Source of the DNA: Actinomycetota bacterium
Lineage (GTDB): Bacteria > Actinomycetota > Acidimicrobiia > IMCC26256 > PALSA-555
Assembly (NCBI GenBank): GCA_003140175.1
Contig: PLJD01000023.1
Location: forward strand, 194-64,193
Length of the DNA: 64,000 nucleotides
Direction: 5' to 3'
Shown in pieces: positions 7,981 to 18,824 of this stretch. Numbering within the stretch: the stretch's first letter is position 1; each line of letters opens with the position of its first letter. The translations under genes were made by a program, and so were the position numbers. The notes beneath the pieces were generated by a model that searched no databases, had not been told where the DNA came from, and was given only the letters and a program-made list of their open reading frames with translations.

Positions 7981-10338
7981 TCAGGCCGCCTCGGCCTGCT
8001 CCTCGGGCTGGGTCAACGCGAGGTCGAGCACCTCAGTGACGTCCTCGACCAGATGGAACGTGAGCTGGTCGCGCACCGCGGCCGGCACATCCTCGAGGTC
8101 GGGGCCGTTGCGGGCGGGCAGGATCACCGTGGTCAGCCCGGCCCGTTGCGCAGCGAGGACCTTCTGCTTCACGCCGCCGATGGGCAGCACTCGACCCTGC
8201 AGCGTCACCTCGCCGGTCATGGCGAGGTCGGCCCGGGCCGGCCGGCCGGTGAGCAGGCTCGCCAACGCGGTCGTCATCGTCACGCCCGCCGACGGGCCAT
8301 CCTTCGGGATCGCACCCGCCGGGACGTGCACATGGAAACGCTTAGGGGCTTGCGTCGGGTCGACACCGAGCTCGCGGGCGTGGCCCTGCACGTAGGACAG
8401 GGCGATCTGGGCCGACTCCTTCATGACGTCGCCGAGCTGACCGGTCAGGGTCAAGCCAGCGTCGCCTTCCATCCCGGTCGCCTCGATGAAGAGGACATCG
8501 CCGCCGGTGCCGGTCACGGCCAGGCCGGTCGCCACGCCGGGGACGGCGGTGCGCCCAGCCAGCTCGGGAAAGAAGCGGGGCCGTCCCAGCGCGTCCGGGA
8601 CCGCCGCCGCGTCGATCACCACCGGCGCGGTCGCCGAGCCCTGCACCAGGTTGGCCGCCACCTTGCGCAGCAGCTTGCCCAGCTCTCGTTCGAGACTGCG
8701 GACCCCGGCCTCGCGGGTGTAGTCGGCCACGATGCGACGCAGCGCGTCGTCGCCGATCTGCACGTCGTCACCGTTGAGGCCGTTGCGCTCGAGCTGGCGG
8801 CCCAGCAGGTGCTCGCGGGCAATGACCACCTTCTCGTCCTCGGTGTAGCCGTCGAGGCGGATCACCTCGAGGCGGTCCAGCAGCGGGCCGGGGATCATCT
8901 CGGCCAGGTTGGCGGTCGCGAGGAACAGCACCTGCGAGAGGTCGAGGTCGACATCGAGATAATGGTCACGAAACGTGTGGTTTTGTGCCGGGTCGAGCAC
9001 TTCGAGCAGCGCCGACGACGGGTCGCCCCGCCAGTCCGCGCCGAGCTTGTCGACCTCGTCGAGGACGATGACCGGATTCATGGTGCCCGACTCGGTGAGG
9101 GCACGCACGACGCGACCCGGCCGGGCACCGACGTAGGTGCGTCGATGGCCGCGGATCTCCGCCTCGTCGTGGACACCGCCGAGCGCGACGCGAGTGAACT
9201 GGCGGCCCAGGGCGCGGGCCACCGACTCGCCCAGCGACGTCTTGCCCACGCCGGGCGGGCCGACGAGCGCCAGGATCGCGCCCGCGCCGCGTCCGGTGGG
9301 CTCCCCGAGTCCCCGTTCGGCGCGCAGCTTCCGCACGGCGAGGAACTCCACAATGCGGTCCTTGACGTCCTCGAGACCGGTGTGGTCGTCGTCGAGAACT
9401 CGGCGGGCGTCGCCCACGTCGAGGTTGTCCTCGGAGCGCTCGCCCCACGGGACCTCGAACAGGGTGTCGAGCCAGGTGCGGATCCAGCCGTGCTCGGGGC
9501 TCTGGTCGCTGGTGCGCTCGAGCCGGTCGATCTCGCGGGTCGCCGCGGCGCGGATGCCCTCGGGCAGGTCGCGCTCCTCGAGGGCGCGTCGGTATTCGCC
9601 GACGACGTTCTCGTCGCCGTCTCCGAGCTCCTTGTGGATCGCGTCGAGCTGGCGGCGCAGCAGGAACTCGCGCTGCTGGGTCTCCATGCCGTCGGTGACT
9701 TCTGAGCGGATGCGTTCGGCGACCTCGAGCTCACCCAACGCGTCGCGGGCCCAACCGACGACGGCTTCGAGGCGAGCCTCGACGTCGAGGGTCTCGAGCA
9801 GCTCCACCTTGCGGTCGAGGGCCAAGTCAGGCCACCAACCCGCGGTGTCGGCCAACGCGCCGGGGTCGGTCACGCCCTGGAGCGCCTCGGCGAGGCGGTC
9901 GGCCCGCAGCCGGGTCGCGATTTCGCCCACGATCGCCCGGTACTGGGTGACCAGCTCCTGGGCGTGGGCCGACACGTCGCCGACCTCCCCGACGGGCTCG
10001 GCCTCCACCCACAAGGCGGCGCCAGTGCCGGCCACGCCGGCGCCGACCACCGCCCGGTGCAAGCCGCGCAGCACCAAGGCCCGCACGCCGTTGGGCAGGT
10101 CGCCGGCGCTTTCGATCCGGGCCACCGTGCCCACCCGGGCGTAGCGGCCCTCGACCTTCGGGACGAGCAGCACGAGGCGCTCGCTCTCGTCGGCCGCCTC
10201 GGCAGCCTGGCCCGCGGCGCGGGCCTCGTCGGTCTCGAGGGCCAACGTGACCACCATCTGGGGCAGCACCACGCCGCTAGACAGGGACACCAGGGGCAGG
10301 ACGAGTCGCTCGTCCACCGCCACGCTCGGCTCGGCCAT
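7981..10338 (-). CDS. lon: ATP-dependent protease Lon
   Basis: 785 residues from the ATG at 10338, which follows a GAAGGGG ribosome-binding site; the frame is open further upstream but that part is low-complexity and has no such site. The N-terminal substrate-binding (LAN) domain occupies about residues 10-200, then a coiled segment (200-300). The AAA+ domain has Walker A G-P-P-G-V-G-K-T at 360-367 and a Walker B/I-V-L-D-E-V-D-K block. The C-terminal protease domain carries the Ser-Lys dyad (Ser683 in K-D-G-P-S-A-G and Lys724 in G-G-V-K-Q-K). It degrades damaged and regulatory proteins in the cytoplasm. The 164-base region upstream to fumC holds its promoter; I saw no clear heat-shock repressor site there. 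Confidence 0.96.
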   Translation of the reverse strand: MAEPSVAVDERLVLPLVSLSSGVVLPQMVVTLALETDEARAAGQAAEAADESERLVLLVPKVEGRYARVGTVARIESAGDLPNGVRALVLRGLHRAVVGAGVAGTGAALWVEAEPVGEVGDVSAHAQELVTQYRAIVGEIATRLRADRLAEALQGVTDPGALADTAGWWPDLALDRKVELLETLDVEARLEAVVGWARDALGELEVAERIRSEVTDGMETQQREFLLRRQLDAIHKELGDGDENVVGEYRRALEERDLPEGIRAAATREIDRLERTSDQSPEHGWIRTWLDTLFEVPWGERSEDNLDVGDARRVLDDDHTGLEDVKDRIVEFLAVRKLRAERGLGEPTGRGAGAILALVGPPGVGKTSLGESVARALGRQFTRVALGGVHDEAEIRGHRRTYVGARPGRVVRALTESGTMNPVIVLDEVDKLGADWRGDPSSALLEVLDPAQNHTFRDHYLDVDLDLSQVLFLATANLAEMIPGPLLDRLEVIRLDGYTEDEKVVIAREHLLGRQLERNGLNGDDVQIGDDALRRIVADYTREAGVRSLERELGKLLRKVAANLVQGSATAPVVIDAAAVPDALGRPRFFPELAGRTAVPGVATGLAVTGTGGDVLFIEATGMEGDAGLTLTGQLGDVMKESAQIALSYVQGHARELGVDPTQAPKRFHVHVPAGAIPKDGPSAGVTMTTALASLLTGRPARADLAMTGEVTLQGRVLPIGGVKQKVLAAQRAGLTTVILPARNGPDLEDVPAAVRDQLTFHLVEDVTEVLDLALTQPEEQAEAA

Positions 10339-10502
10339 CGTGACCCCTTCAGGCTTGATTACAGGATTACGACTACCAATAACCGCGTGGCCGGCCCGCC
10401 CATTCCCGACCAGACGTCTCAGGAATGGCCGGCGAGGACGCTGCCCCAGTCCAGGCCAAGGTCGGCCCGGGGCGGTGAGGCGCCGCGCCAGCCCGATCCG
10501 GG

Positions 10503-11900
<1,398 letters not shown>

Positions 11901-11911
11901 CGACCCCGACG

Positions 11912-12748
11912 CTACCCGTCGCCACCGTCCTCACTCGATGCCGCGGCTCGGCGCACCTGCCGGTCGAACGACGTTCGAAGGTACGGTCCGAGCATCCCCG
12001 CGGCGCGGGTCAGCACCGCGGTGCCGGGATCGGCGGTGATCACGAGCCGGTCCCGCTCGACGCCGCGCACCATCGCCCGCGCGACCGCCGGCGCCTGGCG
12101 GACCTTCACCGCGGCCGAGATCCGGGCGGTCGCGTCGGGCTTCTCGACGTTCTCCCGGGCGAGTCCGGGCGTGTCGGTGTCGGGCGGGTAGGCGCACGAC
12201 ACCACGATCCCGTAGGGCTTGAGCTCGGCTCGCAGCGTCTCGGCGAGCCCCCGCACCGCGAACTTGGCCGGCGAATACGCGGAGTAGCCGTAGACGCCGA
12301 TGATTCCTGCCGTTGACGACACGAGCAGCAGGTGACCCCGGTGCCGTTCGATCATCGATGGCACGACACTGCGGATCGCGTGCAACGTGCCGAAGTAGTC
12401 CAGCGCCATCTGCTCCTCGAAGATCGAGCTGGCCAGACGTTCGAAGTGACCCGGGCGGGCCGCACCCGCGCAGGTGACCAGCACGTCGACCGGGCCGAAC
12501 TGGGCGATGAGCAGCGTCAGCGCAGCTTCGAGATGCGCGGGGTCGGTCACGTCGGCGGGTTCCGCCGCGACGCGGGTCCGGTCACCGACGTCACGCTCGA
12601 GGTCGTCGAGGGCCCCGGCCAGGCGGTCGGTGTCTCGAGCCACGATCGACACGCGCGCCCCTCGGGCCAGCGCTCGGCGAGCGGTCTCGAGCCCGATCCC
12701 GCTCGATCCGCCGGTCACGAGCACATGCGCGTCTTGAAGCCGAGTCAT
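11912..12748 (-). CDS. Short-chain dehydrogenase resembling 3-ketodihydrosphinganine reductases
   Basis: 278 residues from the ATG at 12748; a GTG at 12766 would add six residues. The classical SDR features are present: T-G-G-S-S-G-I-G nucleotide-binding loop near residue 12, the N-A-G-like C-A-G-A segment, and catalytic Ser, Tyr-x3-Lys in Y-S-A-Y-S-P-A-K. The stretch [14 protein letters not shown] after the active site is characteristic of the KDSR (TSC10) branch, so reduction of a 3-keto long-chain intermediate is a reasonable guess. The C-terminus has a hydrophobic patch but no clear TM anchor. No serine palmitoyltransferase gene is seen nearby. Confidence 0.8.
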   Translation of the reverse strand: MTRLQDAHVLVTGGSSGIGLETARRALARGARVSIVARDTDRLAGALDDLERDVGDRTRVAAEPADVTDPAHLEAALTLLIAQFGPVDVLVTCAGAARPGHFERLASSIFEEQMALDYFGTLHAIRSVVPSMIERHRGHLLLVSSTAGIIGVYGYSAYSPAKFAVRGLAETLRAELKPYGIVVSCAYPPDTDTPGLARENVEKPDATARISAAVKVRQAPAVARAMVRGVERDRLVITADPGTAVLTRAAGMLGPYLRTSFDRQVRRAAASSEDGGDG

Positions 12749-12918
12749 GGCCGAGGATGGTGCCACAGGCGTCCGCCACCCCGGTTACGTTGCAGGGTGG
12801 CCCGGGACGGCCTGCCCCCGTATCGCCCCGGGGACCCCACCGGCACCTCGAGACCCCGCTTCCCCTCGATGCCCGCCCGGTCAGCCGACCCGGCACGAAC
12901 TCAGTTCCCGGAGGGACC

Positions 12919-14604
12919 ATGACGACTGCGATCGCCGACCTCGCAGACCGCTACGTCGAGCGCGCCGCGGCGCTCGACCCGGTAGCGGCGACCTTCGAAG
13001 GTCTCCCCGGCCACGACGACGAGCTCACCGACTACTCCCCCGACGGGATCGCGGAGCGCTTCGCCCACGAGCGCCACACCCTCGCCGAGCTCGACCGCGC
13101 ACCGGTCGCCGATGAGGCTGACCGCGTCGCGGCGGAGGTACTCCGCCGCTACCTGGAGATCGGCGTCGAGCTGGGCGAGAGCGGTGAGGCACTCCGTGCC
13201 CTCCGAGTGTTGGAGAGCCCCGTGTCGAGCATTCGCATGGTCTTTGACCTGATGCCGCGCGACACCGAGACGGATTGGGACGCGATCACGGCCCGAGCCG
13301 CGGTGGTCCCCCAGGCGCTCTCGTCGTTTCAGGCCGCGCTCAGCGAGGGTGTCGGTGAGGGGCTGGTCGCGGCGCGACGTCAGGCGGTGGCGTGCGCGCG
13401 GCAGGCCGACACTTGGGGCGGCCAGCTCGACACCGCCGACCCGCCATTCTTCTTGGGGCTCGTCGACGCCTTCGACTCCACGGGGATTGATCAGCCCGCG
13501 CTGCGAGCCCGCCTCGCCGACGTGGCCGGCCGCGCGACCGCCGCGTACGCGTCGCTCGGGCGCTTCCTCGTCGAGGAGTACTTGCCGAACGCCACGGAAC
13601 GCGACGCGGTGGGCGAGGAGCGGTACGCCCGGATGGCCCGCGCGTTCAACGGGACCACCCTGGATCTGCGCGAGACGTACGCCTGGGGATGGGATGAGCT
13701 GCACCGCATCGAGCGCGCCTTGCGCGACGTCGCCGAGCGGATCCTGCCCGGCGAGTCGATCCCGGCGGTCATCGAGCATCTCGAGCGGGACCCCACCCGC
13801 ACCGTGGAGGGTGTCGACGCGTTCCGCGGGTGGCTCCAGAACCTCCTCGACCGCACGGTCGACGAGCTCGACGGCGTGCACTTCGAGATCCCCGGACCCG
13901 TGCGGCGCGTCGAGGCGATGATCGCGCCCCCCGGCGGTGCCGCCGCCATGTACTACACCGGTCCCTCCGAGGATCTGAGCCGCCCGGGCCGGACCTGGTA
14001 CCCGACGTTGGGTCGCACCCGGTTCCCGCTCTGGGGCGAGGTCAGCATCTGCTACCACGAGGGCGTCCCCGGCCATCATCTCCAGATCGGGATGGTCCGC
14101 TACCTCGCCGCGACCCTCAACCGGTTCCAGCGGACGCTGGCTGGCAACTCGGGGCACGCTGAGGGCTGGGCGCTCTACGCGGAGCGTCTCATGGGCGAGC
14201 TGGGATACCTCGACGACCCCGCGTTCGAGCTCGGCATGCTGCGCGCCCAGGCGATGCGCGCGGTCCGGGTCGTCGTCGACATCGGGTTGCACCTCGAGCT
14301 GGCGATCCCCGACGACGAGCGCTACCACCCCGGGGAACGCTGGACGCCGGACTTGGCGTTGCCGTTCGTGATCGAGCGCAGTCACTTCCCGGCCGACTTC
14401 ATGGCGAGCGAGGTCGACCGCTACCTCGGCCTTCCCGGCCAAGCGATCTCGTACAAGGTCGGCGAGCGGGTGTGGCTGGGAGGCCGCGACGCGGCCCGGG
14501 CCCGGCACGGCCACAGCTTCGACCTGAAGGCCTTCCACGCCTACGCGCTCGGCTTGGGTCCGATGGGCCTCGACCAGCTCGCCGCCGAACTGGCCCGCTA
14601 CTAG
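12919..14604 (+). CDS. DUF885-family metallopeptidase-like protein
   Basis: 561 residues from the ATG at 12919, which has a strong GGAGGG site 4-9 bases upstream; the frame is open further left but without support. Members of the DUF885 family are alpha-helical, thought to be zinc peptidases. Here the motif Y-H-E-G-V-P-G-H-H-L-Q (about residues 378-388) supplies the H-E-x-x-x-x-H-H metal/catalytic cluster, and S-G-H-A-E-G-W-A-L-Y-A-E-R-L further on carries the third ligand glutamate. No signal peptide is seen, so a cytoplasmic enzyme. It is divergent from the SDR gene and converges on another peptidase gene (M3). Confidence 0.85.
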   Translation: MTTAIADLADRYVERAAALDPVAATFEGLPGHDDELTDYSPDGIAERFAHERHTLAELDRAPVADEADRVAAEVLRRYLEIGVELGESGEALRALRVLESPVSSIRMVFDLMPRDTETDWDAITARAAVVPQALSSFQAALSEGVGEGLVAARRQAVACARQADTWGGQLDTADPPFFLGLVDAFDSTGIDQPALRARLADVAGRATAAYASLGRFLVEEYLPNATERDAVGEERYARMARAFNGTTLDLRETYAWGWDELHRIERALRDVAERILPGESIPAVIEHLERDPTRTVEGVDAFRGWLQNLLDRTVDELDGVHFEIPGPVRRVEAMIAPPGGAAAMYYTGPSEDLSRPGRTWYPTLGRTRFPLWGEVSICYHEGVPGHHLQIGMVRYLAATLNRFQRTLAGNSGHAEGWALYAERLMGELGYLDDPAFELGMLRAQAMRAVRVVVDIGLHLELAIPDDERYHPGERWTPDLALPFVIERSHFPADFMASEVDRYLGLPGQAISYKVGERVWLGGRDAARARHGHSFDLKAFHAYALGLGPMGLDQLAAELARY

Positions 14605-14645
14605 GACACTCCCCCGCGCTCGCCGCCGGGTGCGGAAACGAGCGG

Positions 14646-16454
14646 CTAGGAGGACGGGATCCGACCCGCGGCTCGCGCCGCGTCCTCGGCGGCGGCGAGC
14701 TGCTCGTCGACGATGGCCAGACCCCCGTCCCAGAAGCCCGGGTCGGCAAGATCGACGCCCACGATCCGGCCCAGCACCTCGGGCGGCTCGGAGCCGCCGC
14801 GGCTGAGCAGCTCCAGGTACGCGGGGACGAAGGCGGCGCCTTGCTCCTCGTACTGGCGGTAGACCGACAGGGCGAGCAGCTGACCGTAGGCGTAGGCATA
14901 CACGTAACCCGGCGTGCCGATGAAGTGCGGAATGTAGGACCACCAGTTCCGGTAGCCGGGCGTGAGCTCCACCGCGTCGCCGAGCATCTCCGCCTGCGTC
15001 TCGATCCAGCAATCCCCGAAGCGCTCGACGCTGAGCTCGCCGCGTTCGCGCCGCTCGGTGTGCACCTGGTCCTCGAAGCGGTTCATGGCGATCTGGCGGA
15101 ACACGGTGGCGATCTGGCCCTCGAGGCTCTCGGCGAGCAGCGCCAAGCGAGCGTCGGGCTCGGTCGTGTCGGCGAGGAGGCGACCGAACGTCACCGTCTC
15201 ACCGAACACCGACGCGGTTTCGGCGAGCGTCAGCGGCGTCGACTGGTGGAAGATGCCCTGGCTTCGGGCCAGATAGGCGTGGAGGCCGTGGCCGAGCTCG
15301 TGGGCCAACGTGAGCACGTCGCGCCGTCGCGCCGTCCAGTTGAGCAGCACATACGGGTGCAGGGACGGGACGGTGTACGCGCAGAACGCGCCGGGACGCT
15401 TCCCGGGCCGGACGGGCGCGTCGATCCAGGACTCCTCGAAGAACCGGCGGGCCACGTCGGCCAGCTCCGGCGAGAACGAGCCGTACGCGTCGAGGACGAG
15501 CCGCCGCGCCTCGGTCCAGCCGAACTCAGTGTCCTCGGTCGCGATCGACGCCATGCGGTCGTAGTCCGCGATGCGGTCGAGGCCGAGGAGCTGCGCCTTC
15601 AGCGCGTACCAGCGCTGGGGGATGTCGGATCGGTGCTCGACCGCGGACACCAACGCCTGGACCGATTCGTCGCTGGCCTCGTTGTCGAGGTTCCGGCTCG
15701 CCAGCCAGCCGTCGTAGTGGCGGATGCGGTCGTCGCTGGCCTTGTCCGCGAGCAGGGTGTTGAAGATGAACGCCCGGGTGCGCAGGCCCGGCTCGAGCGC
15801 CGCGCTGACCGCCTCGGCCGCGGCCCGTCGGGTGCCGCGGTCGGGGGTTTGGAGGGTCGATAGGGCCTGCTCCAGGCTGACCGGGCCAGCGTCGAGGTCG
15901 ACGGTGATCGCCGACGTCACCTCGCTGAAGAGCCGCGACCAGGCGCTCGAGCCGGTGACGGCCTTGTCGGCGAGGATGCGCTCCTCGGGCTCGCTGCGCA
16001 GATGTGGCCGGTAGCGGCGCACCGAGCGTAGGTAGTGGCGGCAAAAGTCAAGCTCGGGTGCGGCGAAGAGCGTCGCGACGGCGTCGTCGGGGAGGGCAGC
16101 CCACTCCAGCTCGACGAAGAGCAGCTCGTTGGAGATGGCGGTGGCGCGCTCCTCGACTTGTGCGAGCAGGGCACCCCGAGTCGGATCGCTGGTGTCGACC
16201 GAGAACCGCAGCGCCGCGTACGAGCCCGCGCGACCCAGCAGCTCGGTGATCGCGGCGACCGCCCGCATCAGCTCGGCGAGTCCCGACGGGTCAAGGTCGC
16301 CGAGCCGGCCCCGGTAGGACTCGAGCTCGCCGGCTCGGCGCTGGGCCTCGTCGAGCTGCGCGATCGCGCCGGCCTCGCCACGTCCCTCGACGAGGGGCTC
16401 GAGGTCCCACGCCACGTCGGCGCCGGTGCGGTCCGCGTCGATGGTGCTGGTCAC
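14646..16454 (-). CDS. M3-family oligoendopeptidase (PepF-like)
   Basis: 602 residues. The zinc-binding H-E-x-x-H is in L-A-H-E-L-G-H-G-L-H (about residue 380), with the downstream third-ligand glutamate in T-L-A-E-T-A-S-V-F-G-E. The long helical N-terminal region (1-200) and the C-terminal F-I-G-T-P-G-Y-V-Y-A-Y-A-Y-G segment are typical of the oligoendopeptidase F clade. Such enzymes cut oligopeptides in the cytoplasm, which would suit the peptide importer seen at the left of the window, although no direct link is shown. The start is a GTG 10 bases after the stop of the upstream helicase gene; the two are probably one transcript. Confidence 0.9.
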   Translation of the reverse strand: MTSTIDADRTGADVAWDLEPLVEGRGEAGAIAQLDEAQRRAGELESYRGRLGDLDPSGLAELMRAVAAITELLGRAGSYAALRFSVDTSDPTRGALLAQVEERATAISNELLFVELEWAALPDDAVATLFAAPELDFCRHYLRSVRRYRPHLRSEPEERILADKAVTGSSAWSRLFSEVTSAITVDLDAGPVSLEQALSTLQTPDRGTRRAAAEAVSAALEPGLRTRAFIFNTLLADKASDDRIRHYDGWLASRNLDNEASDESVQALVSAVEHRSDIPQRWYALKAQLLGLDRIADYDRMASIATEDTEFGWTEARRLVLDAYGSFSPELADVARRFFEESWIDAPVRPGKRPGAFCAYTVPSLHPYVLLNWTARRRDVLTLAHELGHGLHAYLARSQGIFHQSTPLTLAETASVFGETVTFGRLLADTTEPDARLALLAESLEGQIATVFRQIAMNRFEDQVHTERRERGELSVERFGDCWIETQAEMLGDAVELTPGYRNWWSYIPHFIGTPGYVYAYAYGQLLALSVYRQYEEQGAAFVPAYLELLSRGGSEPPEVLGRIVGVDLADPGFWDGGLAIVDEQLAAAEDAARAAGRIPSS

Positions 16455-16464
16455 GGCGCCGATC

Positions 16465-18732
16465 CTACGAGGCAGCGAGCGGGGCGCCCGGCAGCGCCGC
16501 GGCGGCGAGGACCTCCGGCAGGGGATCGGCGTGGACGATCGCGAGGCCTCGCGTCGCCCGGGTCATCGCCACGTACAGCAGCCGCAGTCCCGGCGGGTCG
16601 CTGGTCACGAGGTCCCGCGGCTCGACGAGGACCACGTGGTCGAACTCGAGGCCTTTGGCCTGCCCCGCGGTCAAGATCGCCACGGGGGCGTCGAGCGCGT
16701 CTCCGGTTCCGGCCCGGGCGCCGAGGCCGGCGAGGCGAGCGGCGAGCAACTCATGGCGCGCCGCGGGGGCAAGCACCGCCACGGTCCCGGTCGCGGCGAC
16801 CGCCCGGCGGGCCTCGTCGGCGACCGCGTCGGCCAGCGCGTCGTGGCTGACCCTCACGAACCGGGGCCGGTCGCCGGTGTGGCGGACGGCCCGGGTGGGC
16901 TCGACACGCGGCGCGGCGGCCGCCAGGACCCGCTGCGCCACGGCCATGATCTCGGCGGGGGTGCGGTAGTTCACGGTCAGGGTCACGACGCGAGGTTCGG
17001 CGCGCTGGGGGAGTTGGCGAAGAACCTGGTCCCAGTCGTGGAGAGCCCCGGGGAGGCTGGCTTGCCCGAAGTCGCCGACCACGGTCATGGATCCCGACGG
17101 ACACCGGCGAGCGAGCATGCGCCACTGCATCGCTGACAGATCCTGGGCCTCGTCGACGACCACGTGACCAAACGTGCGGGGCTCCTCCACTGCCTCGTCG
17201 GACGCCACGTCACCGCGGTATCGGCGAGCCAGCTCGGACGCCGTGATGAACCCACCGACCCCGAGTTCCGAGACGACCCGCGCGCCGGCGTCATCGCCGC
17301 TCCGGCGGGACCGTCGACGACGCGGGCGCGCCGCTTCAGGCGGGCCGAGCAACGCGTCGGCCTCGTCGATCAGGGGCATGTCCGCCTCGCTCCAGCGCAC
17401 CTCGCGCAGGCTCGCCGAGCGGTCCCGCGCCAAGAGCGCTTGGTCGTCACGAGCGAGGATCCCGTCCGCGGCCGAGTGGACCAGCGCCGGGAACGAGAAC
17501 AGGTCGTGGATCAGGTCGCCGCCGCTCAGCACGGGCCACATTCGCTCGAGCGCGGCGCGGACGTCGGGCAGCCGGCGGAGCCGATCGTCGAGCTCGCGGT
17601 CCCAGTCGGCATCGTCGGGGGCGGTGACGCCGAGGGCGCGACGGTACTGGTCACGGAGGTGATCGACGATGGCCCGCACGACGCTCGGCCGCTTCGCGTT
17701 ATGCGAGCCCGCCCGCCGCCGGGTGCGTTCGACGATCTGGGTCGAGGTCTCACGGGTCAGGCGCAACACGTTGCCGTCGACCATCACGACGAGGGGCCGG
17801 GGCAGCGGGTGTTCGCGGTCGCGCAGTGCCCGGCGGATCACTTGCGCCATGCGGGCGTCGCCCTTGATGCGCGCCGCCTCGCGGCTCTCCCCCACTACGA
17901 CGCGGTAGGCCGGCTTGAGCGCGGCAATCGTCGAGAGCTGCGCGTCGCTTTCACCCAAGGACGGCAGCACCTCGTCGATGTAGCGCAGGAACAGCGCGTT
18001 GGGGCCGATCAGCAGCACACCTCGGGCGGCGAGGTGTCGGCGGTGCGTATAGAGGAGGTACGCGGCCCGGTGGAGGGCCACGGCGGTCTTGCCGGTACCC
18101 GGCCCGCCGGCCACGACGAGGACGCCGTTCAGTGGCGCCCGGATCGCCTCGTCCTGCTCGGCCTGGATGGTGGCGACGATGTCGCCCATCCGACCGGTGC
18201 GGGTCCGGTCGAGCGCGGCGAGGAGCGCGCCCTCTCCGACGACCGTGAAGCCCGAGGACGACGCCGCGGCGCGGTCGAAGACCTCGTCGTCGAGTCCGAC
18301 GATCTGGCGGCCGTCGCCGGGTCGGGTCAGGAAATGGCGCCGCCGCACCACTCCCATCGGCTCGATCGCGGTGGCCCGGTAGAAGGGCTCGGCGACCGGA
18401 GCCCGCCAGTCCACGATCAGGGGCGCCTGGTCCTCGTCGGTGACCGCCAGCCGGCCGACGTAGAAGATGGCGCTCCCCGACGCCGCACCCGGCTCGAGAT
18501 CGAGACGGCCGAAGCACAACGGCGCCGAGCCGAGATCGAGGGCCGATAGCCGGCGTCGGGTGAGCTCCTCGGCGGCCTCCCGCTCCAGGCGTGCCTGGTG
18601 GGTGCCCCCGGCGCCCACCTCGGAGTATCCACTGGCGACGCGCCGGGCCGCCTCGCGCATGGCGTCGAGTCGCCCGTAGGCGCGATCGACATAGCGCTGC
18701 TCAGCAGCGAGCTCGGGATGGGGAGCAGACAC
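16465..18732 (-). CDS. HelD-type UvrD-like ATPase (RNA polymerase recycling factor family)
   Basis: 755 residues, GTG start. The N-terminal coiled segment (residues 5-60), then P-L-I-V-D-W-R-A-P, is characteristic of HelD/HelR proteins rather than UvrD/PcrA. Superfamily-1 motifs follow: Walker A G-G-P-G-T-G-K-T-A-V-A-L-H-R (about 210), the DExx-like V-V-D-E-A-Q-D-L-S, G-D-F-G-Q-A-S, L-T-V-N-Y-R-T, and the last motif V-A-M-T-R-A-T-R-G-L. In relatives the protein binds RNA polymerase and removes it from stalled complexes and from inhibitors such as rifamycins. A TAAGAT -10-like box lies upstream (18775-18780, reverse strand), without an obvious -35. Confidence 0.88.
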   Translation of the reverse strand: MSAPHPELAAEQRYVDRAYGRLDAMREAARRVASGYSEVGAGGTHQARLEREAAEELTRRRLSALDLGSAPLCFGRLDLEPGAASGSAIFYVGRLAVTDEDQAPLIVDWRAPVAEPFYRATAIEPMGVVRRRHFLTRPGDGRQIVGLDDEVFDRAAASSSGFTVVGEGALLAALDRTRTGRMGDIVATIQAEQDEAIRAPLNGVLVVAGGPGTGKTAVALHRAAYLLYTHRRHLAARGVLLIGPNALFLRYIDEVLPSLGESDAQLSTIAALKPAYRVVVGESREAARIKGDARMAQVIRRALRDREHPLPRPLVVMVDGNVLRLTRETSTQIVERTRRRAGSHNAKRPSVVRAIVDHLRDQYRRALGVTAPDDADWDRELDDRLRRLPDVRAALERMWPVLSGGDLIHDLFSFPALVHSAADGILARDDQALLARDRSASLREVRWSEADMPLIDEADALLGPPEAARPRRRRSRRSGDDAGARVVSELGVGGFITASELARRYRGDVASDEAVEEPRTFGHVVVDEAQDLSAMQWRMLARRCPSGSMTVVGDFGQASLPGALHDWDQVLRQLPQRAEPRVVTLTVNYRTPAEIMAVAQRVLAAAAPRVEPTRAVRHTGDRPRFVRVSHDALADAVADEARRAVAATGTVAVLAPAARHELLAARLAGLGARAGTGDALDAPVAILTAGQAKGLEFDHVVLVEPRDLVTSDPPGLRLLYVAMTRATRGLAIVHADPLPEVLAAAALPGAPLAAS

Positions 18733-18824
18733 GAGGGCGCGCGACTGCCTTCACTCGACAACAGGGGGCTGGCCATCTTACCGGCCACCCGGCCCGCGAT
18801 CGGAGGGGCTCCTCCGGGGTCGGC

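Noticed and set aside
7567-9705. Long forward open frame antisense to lon
   Set aside because: It is low-complexity and compositional, with no family resemblance; lon on the other strand is certain.
11987-11999. GAAC...GTTC pairs at about 11470 and 11987 as further LexA boxes
   Set aside because: The spacers are 5 and 3 bases instead of 4, and both lie inside coding sequence (fumC and the SDR gene).
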